64,000 nt of DNA from Sepiola atlantica (GCA_963556195.1 OY744532.1:103468083-103532082); one strand, 5' to 3'. Counted from the first letter of the stretch, positions 34,079-46,117 are shown. The notes: generated by a model not told the origin, from the letters alone. Program-made: numbers and translations.

Positions 34079-34481
34079 TATATTTATGGCAATTAAGCTA
34101 CACAGAGGCTTCCGCGTTTCATCCCCGGGGGAATCTTCAGGCTAAAATGCATAGAGTTATTTTTGCTAGATTCTTTTTATATACACGGCTAGCTAGTTAA
34201 CCAATCAGATTCGTTGTTATTATCTCAGCCAATCTTTGGGCTTCCGACAAACAAATTTGTGGTTAGTGTTATCCTGTTCTATTGATCTATTTTCTATAGA
34301 TTGGCCTATATCCTGTTTCCTTTGTTGTATCAATATAATGGGTGAATTTATTTTACCACATGGTTTCTTGTATTTCTATTTTAGGTTTTAATTTTTAAAT
34401 TGTTAAGTTTTAGTTTAGTTTTTTTTACTTTTTTAATTCATTTATTTATTTATTTATATATGTATCGTTAGCCTAAGGTAA

Positions 34482-34483
<2 letters not shown>

Positions 34484-34536
<53 letters not shown>
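34484..34536. repeat. (TA)n microsatellite
   Basis: About 26 TA units, preceded by TTTA repeats at 34430-34460. Confidence 0.95.
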
Positions 34537-34538
<2 letters not shown>

Positions 34539-35553
34539 TACCTCGAGTTAGTCAGTTCCACTGAAGTATCGTTTTCGTCAGTCTGACCTCTTTGTTAGAT
34601 TATTCACTAATAGGTCGAGCGAGTAGGATTAAATCGTCTGTTATGTCTACGGAAAGACTACAAGATTACACGTAATGCTTCCCTGCTATACACTTCGCAA
34701 CATACGGTAAATATTTAGAATAAGTTGAACAATACAGAAAATATGTGGTTGCATCCCCTATATCTTGTTGCATTAAAGGGTTTTTTTTGGTCGCCCTCAA
34801 ATGTTAAGGTTTGTCACTCACAATTTTATAATTGCATTTTAGTTGATAGATTGTACGTAAATATCAAATGATGTGTTCATCTGACTGTGTAACTTTTGTG
34901 TGAAATGTTGGTTGCATCGTTAAACGCGTAGATCGAATAGAGGCATCTTAATTATGTATTTTTTTCTTAGATTTCAAGACTGACGTTTCTCTCTCTATTT
35001 TTTTCTCTATTTCTAATTCAGCATTTATTCATGTCTGGGTTGCAGTCATTGACTATTATTTGGAGTTTTTTTTTTAACTTAAGTTTTTTTTTTCATATAT
35101 ACTTGTCTTTAAATTGCATTGAAATATTGCCAAAGGTTCCTCTTTCTTTTCTTATTCTATTCGCTTTTCTCTTTTCTCGTCCTCTCTGCCCCTTTCTCAT
35201 AGGTCTAATGCGTTTGTATTTCTCTACTTTGCCTTCATGTACCCTATTAACATTTATTCTCTTTATATATCCTACTTTCTGGGTCTATATATTTACCTGA
35301 CTGCTTTGTTAGCTTTAGCGTTTTTAGCCTCTCTCTTTTTCCTCTGTTTCGCCTGCTTTTTTTTAGTGGGGACTGTCTTTATTTATGTGTCTTCATGCCT
35401 CTTTAACTTCTTTCTGTAACTGACTCTCTCTATTCCCTCTATCTTTCACCTACCCCCTGTATATATATTTATTTAAATATAATTATTTTACTTTGTTTTA
35501 TTAATTTTATATTAATACACCCCTCACTCTCTTTCTTTCTCCCTCTTTCTCTT

Positions 35554-35590
<37 letters not shown>

Positions 35591-36786
35591 TTATGGTATG
35601 TCCATTCATTTTATGTCTTTCTTACACTATTTTATTTAACAAATCTGGCTTATATCACTTAGTTTATTCCCTTTCTTGTCCATTCTGTACCTATCTGACA
35701 CTTTAATCTGGTTCGCCTATATTTCGTTTTATTTCTCTGTCACTCCGTTTACTATATTCTTTGGTTTTCTGCCATCTCTCTTAAAATTATTCTGCCTTTT
35801 CTTCTTGTACCTTACCGCCATAAAGAACTAGTCGGAGTGTCAGTTTGCCCGTTGTTAAAATGGTCCACATTATGTCGGCACCATGACGTCCTAGGTGGCA
35901 CTCTATATCAAATAAAAATTCAATAAACACCGACAAATCTGTTCGTAATGACACACAAAATGAAAGAGAACAAGATACATAAGAATGCATCCAAAGGAAA
36001 CGGAGTAAATGAGCTTGTGTTCGAATTGTGTTTATACATTATGAAAATTAAAAGCGGGAATTGTAATTGTGTATAGGTCATTGTTTTCTATTAGCTGCCA
36101 TTATTTTTCAATCTATCTCTGTATTCTTATGGTAAACGTTACTATTGGTGGCTGTAAATACAGTTGAACAATTATTCAAAAACCATTTATTTTGGTTTAC
36201 CTTATCATTTGTATCATATATGCGTTAGAAATAATATTTTATATTTAATAGAAGTTATAAGCTTAAAAAAGGTTACCGTAAATATTGATATTTTCCTTAA
36301 GCTTGTAATGACTTACGAGAACAGACGTAACTTGGGAAAGCTTTATTCATCACACAATGTCGGTACAGTATTAGTGCTACTATTTATAGTGGTTAGTAGA
36401 AGCAGGAGAGTTCTCCAAAGGGGAGATAAGTCAGATTAAGGAAAGTTACTCGTAATTATTCATTACAAAGCTTTTTTAGGTTACCGTAAATATTGATATT
36501 GTCCTTAGTCATTTACGACCTCAGTCGAAGGTTTACGTCAGAGACCCACTTACTTTAGACATTTATTACACACGCACCAAATTTCCGGCATAGCAACCAT
36601 TCATTTAGTCATTTAGTGCCAAGCAAACATTTTACGGCCTATCAACCCTCATGACACATCGACAATTCTTTCATTTCGCAAACTACAAGTTTACACACAA
36701 TCAACTCTTGTTTTACGCATTTAATACCAAAACCACAATTCTTCCGACACATTTAAAACTGAAATCATTTACAGACTAGCAAATAC
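34537..36786. other. Gene-less stretch with pyrimidine-rich tracts
   Basis: Contains a (CT)n tract at 35528-35590. The phrase GGTTACCGTAAATATTGATA occurs twice (about 36270 and 36479), a dispersed duplication about 209 bp apart. Hydrophobic short frames near 35031-35419 are products of T-rich DNA. No gene is recognised. Confidence 0.6.
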
Positions 36787-36789
36787 ATG

Positions 36790-36842
36790 CTACTAACAAC
36801 AACAACGACAACGACAACGATAACAATAACAACAATAACAAC

Positions 36843-36903
<61 letters not shown>
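36790..36903. repeat. Graded (CAA)->(AAT) trinucleotide tract
   Basis: ACAACAACGACAACGACAA gives way to AACAATAACAAC mixtures and finally a pure (AAT)n run, a gradient of purity along the tract. Confidence 0.9.
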
Positions 36904-36904
<1 letters not shown>

Positions 36905-37567
36905 GAACACTTACCAGACACATAAAAATTGCAACAGAAATAGACAAAAGACATGAAAAGAACACATCAGCAGATATATTAATTTGCTTCATCAAAATTT
37001 ATATGCAATGTTGAATTTGTAGGAAGACGATAGCAATGACAATTTTATTATCTGATGACTAAAAACCGCCGCTGGTTACGCCCTCAATGAAAAAAAGAAT
37101 ATATCCATTGCCTAGTTTACAATACACACTTGAATAAACATTGCCTTTAGTTCGAGTATATATATTCATTATATCTTGAGGATAATACGAGATGGGCACT
37201 ATTCTGCCTTTGTAAAATACTGTCTTTTTACGAGTCAATCAAAACAGACGATCCAATAAAAGGCTTTAAAACAAACATTTGCAACAACTTCACCTTTAAC
37301 AAAAAAAATTACCGTTCCATAACAATTTATTTGTTAATAATTGGGTAAAAGCACAACAATGAAATCGTTTTATGTAAGTTTGCTAATTCGAATTAAAAGA
37401 TAAATAAATGATAATTTCGGAAAGCAGACAAGCATATCTTGTATACATGCTGACTTCATATAACCTAATAAAAGTATGACTTCAGAAAGTATGACTTGTT
37501 TTTTTTTATATTTGTAAATTTTCTGAATAGAAATAATAACAATAAGCATAACAATGATACTAACAAC

Positions 37568-38005
<438 letters not shown>

Positions 38006-38295
38006 TAGAAATTCCACAGTGTGTTCTACATCAATCTGTATAATTTACTGTTAATAATATTATCCGGTGTCTAGAAATATGCACATATTTTACTCATTAA
38101 AATGTTGCGTGACAGGATAGAAGTATATATATTTATTTATATTACTCGGTTGCGGGGCAAAAGCTGTCTCTTCAGCAGTCACCATCGGTCGCGACTCCCC
38201 TTTAACTCGCTAGCTCGCTCGCTCCGTCCCGTCTCCCCACCTCTCGTTGCCAGGGGCAAAAGTAAATACTACATCTTCTAAAATAGGAGTGCCAG

Positions 38296-38346
38296 ATCGT
38301 GACCCACAAAATAAATAACACACACTCTATCGTATTAATATATAAA
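38296..38346 (-). mobile_element. Helitron-like 5' end
   Basis: On the minus strand a segment beginning TATATATTAATACGATAG leads into GTGTGTG and GTCACG. The same start occurs three more times at about 38704-38747, 39516-39561 and 39772-39815, and on the plus strand at 43720. No 3' end is found for this copy. Confidence 0.4.
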
Positions 38347-38465
38347 TAATAATAATAATAAGAAGAAGAAGAAGAAGGAGAAGAAGAAACAGAAGAAGAA
38401 GAGGAAGAAAAATAAAAAGAAGAAGAAGAAGAAGAAAGAGGAGGGAGAAATTTTAAATATTAAAA
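38340..38465. repeat. (AAT)/(GAA) trinucleotide tract
   Basis: A short AAT block is followed by AAGAAGAAG units with GGAG and AAAA interruptions. Confidence 0.9.
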
Positions 38466-38573
38466 AAAATAATAATAAATAAATATCATAAGCCTGAAAC
38501 CGACCTATTTGGTAAGCGTTTCCGCAATTTTCTCCTCCTTCCACGCTGAAGCAACAGTAGGAGGCGCGGTCAG

Positions 38574-38654
38574 TTAATGGTTTAACTAAGTTAATTTTGA
38601 TCTGTTTAATTACTTCTTTTCATTCAGCTAGATGTTACGGTTTCGATTCCAAGT
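38574..38654 (+). repeat. Weak tRNA-like head
   Basis: GGCGCGGTCAGTTAATGG then GGTTTCGATTCC approximately 60 bp later resemble A- and B-boxes, with one extra base in the latter. It lies inside the Helitron-like cluster. Confidence 0.3.
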
Positions 38655-38703
38655 CTCTCCGTCACATTTATTTGTTGTTTATTTATTTATTAAAATTCTT
38701 TAG

Positions 38704-38747
38704 GAGCGTGACACACGAACACACACGCTATTGTATTAATATATAGA
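38704..38747 (-). mobile_element. Helitron-like 5' end, second
   Basis: On the minus strand the boundary A|TCTATATATTAATACAAT is followed by AGCGTGTGTGTTCGTGTGTC, nearly identical to the ends at 39815 and 43697. The TC start preceded by A fits the Helitron rule (insertion between A and T). Confidence 0.45.
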
Positions 38748-38759
38748 TAATAATAACAA

Positions 38760-38835
38760 TAATAATAATAATAACAATAAGAATAATAATCTTAATAATC
38801 ATAATAATCATAATAATAATAATAATAATAATAAC
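38760..38835. repeat. (AAT)n tract with AAC/ATC interruptions
   Basis: An imperfect AAT tract that ends exactly where the Helitron-like 3' end begins (minus strand, 38835). Confidence 0.85.
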
Positions 38836-39073
38836 AAGCGGGACTCGTGTAAATTACACGAAATTATGTTTTTAATACTAATTATCTTGTTCCTAACCTA
38901 TACATGCTTGAATAAAATATGATAAGATTTGGACTTGTATATTTATTTTTAAAAAATGAACAATACATGAAACACTTTACAAAACTTCTTTATATACAAT
39001 ATTTCTAGTGAAAGTAATATTTCGACGACTAAACCTTACTTTGTAAATGTTTTCGATTAAATTAAATTTGGCT

Positions 39074-39476
39074 CCAATTCATGAATATTTATTTACTACT
39101 TTCCAGGAGTTAGGCACAAGGCCAGTTTTATCTTGCTCCCACAAGTAAGATGTGACCAAAGGTCGGGTCGAGAAAGTGGGGTTTGAAAAGCCAGCGCTCG
39201 AGAAGGTGAGCACTCTGGTCATTAAAAATTGCCTGGGCAGTCCCGTTGGCATTCCACAGTAGGGGCGCCCCGGGCAGTAAGCAATAAACTTACTCCTCCC
39301 CAAAGAGGGAAAGCGAAGCCTGGGAGGGTGGACCTCGTAGAACTGCACAGGACATACCCATAGACCGGCGTAAATCAAGCCTCGAAGACCAAGACAATAC
39401 CAGTCTATGGAGTGCAGTATTCATCGGAATAGATACTACACTTTGATCTTAGCCGAAAGGCCAAGCCAATTCATGA
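39074..39476 (-). mobile_element. U2 snRNA-headed retroposon with 11-bp target duplication
   Basis: The 11-bp repeat CCAATTCATGA flanks the insertion at 39074-39084 and 39466-39476. On the minus strand the insert starts at 39465 with CTTGGCCTTTCGGCTAAGAT, the U2 snRNA 5' region. It continues through the GTAGTA branch-point-recognition hexamer (39434-39439 as TACTAC on plus) to AGTATCTATTC. After about 35 nt a GACTGGTATTGTCTTGGTC stretch resembles U2 stem-loop IV. Then follows a 250-bp body that also occurs at about 54720-54990. The minus-strand 3' end is A-rich (TAGTAAATAAATAT). This is a retroposed snRNA-derived SINE or a U2/body chimera made by template switching, inserted into the Helitron-like element. 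Confidence 0.75.
39431..39465 (-). ncRNA. U2 snRNA 5' domain (pseudogene)
   Basis: About 35 nt read on the minus strand match the conserved U2 snRNA 5' region: GGCCTTTCGGCTAAGATCAA with AAGTGTAGTATCT following. A genuine U2 gene would continue with the Sm site and stem-loops III and IV; here these are missing or replaced. The match to the functional branch-pairing element is exact. A bona fide snRNA promoter is not visible. Confidence 0.7.
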
Positions 39477-39814
39477 GTAGCATACAAAGATTCGGAAGAT
39501 CGTTGCTTTTGATGTAAGCATGACACACAAAATCACCCACCCTATTGTATTAATGTGTTTTCCCGGTCGTCCCCTCCCTACCGCTCTTCTCCTTCCCCTC
39601 GAAATGTAGAAAAAAAATTTAGAGGTTTGTTGGTATCGAACTATAAACCAGTCAGGCCCAAATCGCTAACCGTTGCGCCAAAGGGAAATACTTGAAAATG
39701 TTTCGAAAATTAGGCGAGTTGAATATTTTTCAAAATCTAGGTGCGGCACGCATGCGCAGAGCTTTTGCCGGAAGCGTGCCACACGAACACACACGCTATC
39801 GTATTAATATATAG

Positions 39815-39823
<9 letters not shown>

Positions 39824-39873
<50 letters not shown>
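39824..39873. repeat. (AAT)n microsatellite
   Basis: About 16 AAT units immediately beyond the 5' end of the Helitron-like element. Confidence 0.9.
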
Positions 39874-39874
<1 letters not shown>

Positions 39875-40061
39875 TAGAAGTAAATATACTAATGATTTAG
39901 ATGTGAAGATAGATCTGTTAAAAGATCTGTCACAGTTTATGAATTTACGAATGAAATCAAAGTAGAATAACTAGCTCTTTTTCTTGTCACCTACCATAGA
40001 TAGACATACTAACATAATACTGATGTTGCTAATCTTTACAATAAAATAATAGTGACTATTG

Positions 40062-40063
<2 letters not shown>

Positions 40064-40136
<73 letters not shown>

Positions 40137-40157
40137 TATATAAATATATATATATAT
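40064..40157. repeat. (TA)n microsatellite
   Basis: A TA tract of about 45 units with two AAA interruptions, followed by the decayed 80-bp array. Confidence 0.95.
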
Positions 40158-40204
40158 TTCTAGACCGGGAGGTAAACGAACTACATAGACTGACACTCAA
40201 AGGA

Positions 40205-40915
40205 AGAAAGTAATGACTGAGAGGATGATACAATGACGAACGAACACTACCCGCGTTCTAAATAAATAGTTTATACCGGAGAAGATGATATAATGACGAC
40301 ATAATAGATAGTACCCTACGACACAACTCACCCCCAAGTCGGTGGTATTGTACAGAAAAAACATATAATATACAAACTTAAGAAAGAGAAGTTAATGTCT
40401 AGAAGGAAGGTATCGTGACGAATGAAACTATACAACACAATCTCTCAACAGGAGAAATCATGCTTGGGATGAGTCTACCTCTCCCCTAAAAATAAACGTG
40501 GTAACGCCTAGGAGGATGGTATAATGATAAAATAAGATATACTACACTAACCGCCGAAGGAGGAGGTAATGCTTGATAGATTATATCATGAACACAGAAT
40601 ATATACTACCATACCTCCCCCAATATAGAGGGGGCAATACCTGGGAGGACCCCGCAGAGGAAAAGAGAAGATTATACTTGCAAGTACGGCATCATAGAAA
40701 CGGAAAAGATGATACGCTACTACACATATCTTCCAAAAATGATAAGGTAGTTTCTGGGAATAGTATATCATGACAACATAACAAATACTACAGTGTCAGT
40801 CGAAGGAATAGTTAATACCTGGGAGAATAGCCCCACTCTTTTAAAAAGGAGGTAATTCTTGGGAGGCCAGTATTATGACAATAAAACGGATATATTACTA
40901 CCCACCCCCATTAAA
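40205..40915. repeat. Decayed tandem array, about 80-bp period
   Basis: Roughly nine degenerate units share GGAGGATGGTATAATGACG-like and ACTACCCCC/AATACCTGGGAGG-like phrases, for example near 40217, 40277, 40410, 40513, 40583, 40705, 40764 and 40869. Unit length varies from 60 to 130 bp. It has no coding content. Confidence 0.5.
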
Positions 40916-42300
40916 AAATAATATATTCATAGATTTAATCAGAGTTTCTTGTTATTCATTAAATATGTTTAGTCATAAAACCATTATGTTTATAGTTCTT
41001 TGGTCTTTTGGCTACGATCAGAATGTAGTATATGTTCGCCACATTTAAGTAAATATGACAATGCAAATTGTTATGTGTATATTACAGAATATTAGTTTAT
41101 TGCAATTGTTTTAAAACATAAATAGGCAAATTATAAACACTTGAAGTGTTTGCATATTATTAAATATTCGGTTGTATATTATTATTGTTTTATAGAATTA
41201 AATAAAAATAAGGGTTTTGATATTGATATATTAGGATAGGTGAAAATACTCTCTCAGTTATTCAGTTAGATACAAACGGTTCGTTCGAAAATATTTGACA
41301 CATTTCGAAAAGGAAATAAAAAAATGTAACATCTGGAAAACATCTGGACTTCGGAATACTGTAAAAAAGTGATCTGTATCATATTGAGTCAGGCCATATT
41401 TGTAACAATTTGGAAATATTCGCTGCAGCTGATTAATCTTTTCATACTCTAATGTCGTAAGTTGTGAGCTGTAGAATTGCACAAGTAATGTGGAAGCAGT
41501 GGATAGCAGGACGAAACATAGTAGGCGTTTTCACTGTGTCAGCCACAAAACAATTCGGAGAGAAACAGGAAACAAGTGCGGCAAAATACAAATAAGGTGG
41601 TTTGTTTCTTGGTGATGTTGATGGGCGTCGGAATGGTGACTGTTTACAAAGCGCTTTACGAGGGCGTTCTTTACTACTTATACAAAAGTCGCAAGGTTCA
41701 AAAAACTACTTTACGAAACAATGAAACTCCTTAAAAAAGTTAAAATACACAGTCGAGTTCTGGTTCTTTTCTAACTAGTTACACAATGCACAGAACAAAC
41801 GCTGGCTAGCAAATAGACCCCATGAGGTTCTACGCGCAATGAGAGACAATGTTATCTAACATTGTGATGCTTTATGTTTTTTTATTTTTTTCATTTCTTT
41901 AATTTTTTTATGGAAACCACTTCAGACTATGCATTCAGCAACTTGATGTAAAGAGCTAAAAAAATGCTACTTCCAGTTAAATCCTAAGCCAACGAAAAGT
42001 GTTATCTGGATAGATTCTAACCCAGAACACAGCAATTCTTCCCCCTTTGTCAGAAACATCGCTCATAAAATGTGAGGACTAAAGGACAAAATAAGGGAAG
42101 CGAGTCACGAGGTTGCCGAAAATCAATTAAAGTTTCACTTTCTACTCTCCTTTCCATCGTAGACGCAATCTTCGAAATTGGACGCAGATTTAATTCAAAA
42201 AGAAAAGAGAACATGAGGAAGAAAAGTGTCCGATTCAACAAAAAGAAAACGAAAATTAAATTCATAAACAAAGAAAGACACGAGAAAAAAAGACAGATTT
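40916..42300. other. Gene-less stretch
   Basis: AT-rich DNA with a few short open frames and no recognisable motif. Confidence 0.55.
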
Positions 42301-42545
42301 AATAGAAAGAAAGTAAAAGAAAGAGAACAAATAATAACAATACAATAGAAAGAAAGTAAAAGAAAGAGAACAAATAATAACAATACAATAGAAAGAAAGT
42401 AAAATAAAGAGAACGAATAATAACAATACAATAGAAAGAAAGTAAAAGAAAGAGAACAAATAATAACAATACAATAGAAAGAAAGTAAAAGAAAGAGAAC
42501 GAATAATAACAATACAATAGAAAGAAAGTAAAAGAAAGAAAGAAA
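42301..42545. repeat. 43-bp tandem repeat, about 5.5 units
   Basis: A purine-rich unit containing GAAAGAAAGTAAAAGAAAG and ending AACAATACAATA, nearly identical from unit to unit. Open frames on the minus strand here (poly-LSFYCIVII) are repeat translations. Confidence 0.9.
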
Positions 42546-43045
42546 GATAATGACAATCGCATGGAACGAAAATTAAAGAAAGAAAAATCGGAAGAAATAT
42601 AATAATAAACGTAACAGAAAGTATAGGAAAGAAAGGGGAAAGAAGATAAAGCAATAGATGAATTAATAAAGAGAGGAAAGAAGAAAGAAAAAAACGAGCA
42701 CGTACAGAAGATATTGGTATTAGGTAAAGCTTTTAACATATTAACGAGATCGATATATAGATAGATGGTCTATATAGAAGTATTAGTGTTAGAGGTTCTA
42801 TGATCTTGAGAGAAACAGATATTTGAAGCTTTTATAACTTGCTTTTTCTATTAACCCATTAAATAACCTTATTAATGCGCCTATCCCAACAGGTCAATAT
42901 TAAGCGAAGGAAAGCCGTTCAATCGTACTAGCTATATGTCTGCCTTTATGGTTTAGCCATACCAAACAAAAAGTAAAATACCGATAATAAAACACTGGAG
43001 ATGTCAGACAAACCATTTGTTTTCCGTATATATTTTATATTCCTT

Positions 43046-43230
43046 AAAGCGACGTATTATGAGATCATTTCAGATCAAAATTACTATTTTACTCCGGTTG
43101 TATGACATATTCATCTCAAAATTAATGGTCTCGTTTCGTTTTATTGTATCTCCCGTTCCTGATTCCGCTTTTTCACATAAACACTGTCAGTCTGCATGCG
43201 TTTCTCGCACATTAAATTGCTTACCGACAT
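43046..43230 (+). repeat. Dispersed repeat, copy 1
   Basis: Shares with 46118-46290 the phrases CGACGTATTATGAG, TAATGGTCT, GTTTCGTTTTATT, GATTCCGCTTTTTC and TTAAATTGCT in the same order and strand. The copies are clearly diverged. Family unknown. Confidence 0.75.
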
Positions 43231-43696
43231 TTTATGTCATGTCGTGTCACTAGGTAGTGAGTGGCCTATATCGTCTCTATCTAACGATACCAATATTAAT
43301 TATTTAGAAATAAATTCATGTCATTCGCAACGCATGTACCATATTTTATTTATCGAAGTGTTAGCAATAATTAGCTATGAAATTAAATATAGAACGTGTG
43401 CAAAATATATATAGTATTGGGTAAATGAGAATTGCGTATTCTGATATTTTATTATTATCTTAAAGTTTTCTTCATTTCTTATTGCAAAATATATATAGTG
43501 TTGGGTAAATGAGAATTGTGTATTTTTCTATTTTATTAATATTTAAAAGTTTACTTCATTTCTTATGAAATAAACTGTGTAATATTTACCGTAATAATAA
43601 TGCTTAGTTATTAAGAAATGAAATAATAATAATATCTATTATGAGGATAATAATTAAATTGTGGATGTTTCGGATTTCTTGGTTGAAGAATAATAA

Positions 43697-44127
43697 TCTA
43701 TATGATATATATATATATATATTAATACGAGAGCGGATGTGTTAATGTGACACGCTTACATCAAAAGCTCCGCCCATGCGTTCCGCACCTAGATTTGGGA
43801 AAGCATTCAAGTAACCTAATTTTCGTAACATTTTCAAGTATTTCTCCTTGGCGCAACAGTAAGGGACGTATGAAGTTGACATCAGTGTTTGACGTCGATC
43901 CGACTGGGTTATAGTTCGATCGCAAGCAACCTGTAAGATTTTCTTTCTTCATCGAAGGGGAGAGTAAGGAGGGGACGACCGGGATACTAACATTTATACG
44001 ATGTTTACTTTTTAAAATAAATATACAAGTCAAATATTATCATATTTTATTCAAGCATGTATAGGTTAGAGACAAGATAATTAGTATTGAAAACAACATT
44101 TCGTGTCATTTACACGGGTCCCGCTGG
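43697..44127 (+). mobile_element. Non-autonomous Helitron-like element
   Basis: 5' end A|TCTATATGATATA...TTAATACG at 43697. The 3' terminal hairpin CGTGT-CATTT-ACACG (44102-44116) is followed after 11 nt by CTGG|T at 44127, satisfying the CTRR rule and AT insertion. Internally a tRNA-like segment carries TGGCGCAACAGT (43849-43860) and AGTTCGAT (43913-43920). The phrases GGGGACGACCGGGA and AAGCATGTATAGGTTAG also occur in the copy at 38835-39815. Confidence 0.55.
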
Positions 44128-44139
44128 TTTGGAGTATTC

Positions 44140-44320
44140 GGATTACTATTCTCATCTCGAGTGGTGTTCTCACAAATTTTCGGCCAATGTAATCTAAGAG
44201 CTTTTTCAGAGGAATTATGTCGAACTCGACAACTGTTATGTCGAATTCTGGAATCAAAAGAGAGTTTCGAATTGAACTCTTCATTTAATCCAAGTGGGTA
44301 GATTGTTCTCATTCGTTCAG
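44140..44320 (+). repeat. Dispersed inverted repeat, copy A
   Basis: Its complement at about 46865-47065 shares the order CTATTCTCAT / CTCGAGT, TTTTCGGCC, TCGAACTCG, GTGTTCTC. Diverged and imperfect. Confidence 0.35.
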
Positions 44321-44734
44321 CCATGACCTGGTATAAGTTTTAAGTGAGTAATTGTTATGTTTTTCTTATTTAGTATCAGCTGCTGGTTAGAATTGAAACG
44401 TAAACCTTCAGTAGACTGCTACGTAGAAATGTGTTTTACTTAATTCGTTATCTGCTGTGTTACCTGTCTATCGGCCAAAGCATCACGAGAATTACATGCA
44501 ACATGAGAATAGTAGTCCGAGTACTCGAAATTAATTATTGTTAAGAGTATCACAGTGAATATTTCAAAATATGTTGTTTGTTGGTGCAAAGTATTAATAG
44601 TCATCTTTTCTTGAATTAAAAAGAAAACATGTATATATAAATGTTCATCTCCAATACCATTTTAGCCAATACCATTTCGTGTAAACACTAGTGTCGTATT
44701 TAAAAAGAGTTCTTCAGAATCTGCATCTTTTTAC

Positions 44735-45345
44735 CAGACTGGATCGGGTCGAAATGTTTAGTGCACCTTATAAAAAAAGGTGTGCTTAACAATAAGAAAA
44801 ACAGTCCGTAAATGGTGTTGTTGAGTTTCAGCAACTGTATAGGTGTTTATGTCAGGCTGGTTCAGATAGAAACGTAAAGTACAACTCTTAAACAACAACG
44901 CCGTGTTGACAATTACAAAGTATTCGTGTATGATGCCATCGAATTACAGCAACGACATAGACGATGTTGCTTGATATGGTCAGGTGGAGACGTTGAGTGC
45001 AACTAATAAAAAAACAAAGTGTAATTGACACGATGTCATTGAGTTTTAGTATTAACAGAAGAGATATCCCAGACTGGTTCAGAAAGAGAACGTTGAATAC
45101 AACTAATTAAAAAAAAAACCTGGTAATTGCTAATTAGAACGTGTTCGTTTATGGTGTCAGTAATTTTCAGCAACGACATATACATTTTCAACAGACTTGA
45201 TCAGATGGAAACGATGAGTACAACTATTAAAACAAACGCATCTTTAGCAATTAGAAAGGGTACGTATATGACGCCATTGACTTTTAGAAACGTGATCGAA
45301 AATGTTGCCTGACTGGGTCTGACAGAGACGTTGAGTACCGCCAAT
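44735..45345. repeat. Decayed tandem array, about 120-bp period
   Basis: Six degenerate unit starts of the type CAGACTGGATC...AACGTTGAGTACAAC are at about 44735, 44854, 44974, 45070, 45193 and 45311. Each carries a second phrase TAATTG..AATTAGAA and TTTCAGCAACGACATA. The function is unknown; it looks like an old satellite block. Confidence 0.6.
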
Positions 45346-45442
45346 CATGAGACTACGTATTATTTACTATGAAAAAAAAGTTATTATATTGGGGTTCTTT
45401 ATTTTTCATCTTCTTCTTTCGTGTGAATCAGATGAGTTTGGT

Positions 45443-45650
45443 GTTTGTATTAGTTTCTCCAATGTTTTTATAGTTAGACATCTTTCTGGAAATACATCGG
45501 GTACTTGCGGGAAGGACCACGAGAAAGTTGCCAACATCCCTAAGTGAAAGTGGTAGTGTTGAACTAACTGGATGCGAACATGGAACACCCAGGTCTACAG
45601 TCCGTGTCGATATCCAATTAACCACCGTCACCTGCATCAATGACATAGAA
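45443..45650 (-). repeat. tRNA-derived SINE, copy 1
   Basis: Diverged direct-orientation homologue of 50960-51160. On the minus strand a GGTGGTTAA A-box-like motif is followed by CATGTTCGCATCC, a B-box-like motif with one substitution. The shared body contains ACATCTTTCTGGAAA and AAGTGAAAGTGGT. Confidence 0.65.
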
Positions 45651-46117
45651 AGATACGAACTTTTTTCTATGTGTTTCTGTATTATCCATTTCACGAAACT
45701 TCATTGCTAAGTTTATCTCTAAAAATCTGATTCTGCATTCTCACAAGTTACATCTCGCATCTTCTCAAAAACTATTTCTTTAACGTTTTTTATCATCAGT
45801 GGTACGCTTTTGAAATTGTACATTTACCAATCACACAAAATACGACGTAAATGTAAATACACATTTTCTAAATATACATGTGCTTCAAATATATATCTCT
45901 TTATCAGTCATTAGCTGCTGTTTTTTTTCATATAAAACAAGCAGCTTAAACACCTGTGAATCGTACACATGGAAAAATTGAGAGCCTTGTTCTATAGTCG
46001 TATTTATGGTATATTTATTGATTCATGAAAATGAAGAGAAGAAAACACGAATAAAATTCTTTCGTTGTCAGATGTAACATCATTTGTTTCCTGAACAGCT
46101 CTTATATTGCACAAAAC

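Larger units (their letters stand above)
38835..39815 (-). mobile_element. Non-autonomous Helitron-like element with nested insertion
   Basis: On the minus strand the 5' end is A|TCTATATATTAATACGAT at 39815. The 3' end is a hairpin CGTGT-AAATT-ACACG (38846-38860) followed 11 nt later by CTTG|T at 38835. A terminal hairpin 10-12 nt before a CTRR end and insertion at AT are Helitron hallmarks; here the last four bases are CTTG instead of CTRR. It shares about 400 bp of sequence with the copy at 43697-44127, including a tRNA-like segment at 39632-39680. It is interrupted by the U2-headed retroposon (39085-39465) and has a second internal 5'-like start near 39561. Confidence 0.5.

Noticed and set aside
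35031..35419. Hydrophobic open frames suggesting a small membrane protein
   Set aside because: T-rich DNA gives Phe/Leu runs in several overlapping frames; no conserved motif.
36765..37014. Poly-Ile/Val and poly-Thr frames
   Set aside because: Microsatellite translation.
42195..42739. Minus-strand hydrophobic frames resembling membrane proteins
   Set aside because: Derived from the 43-bp purine-rich tandem repeat; hydrophobicity follows from T-rich complement.
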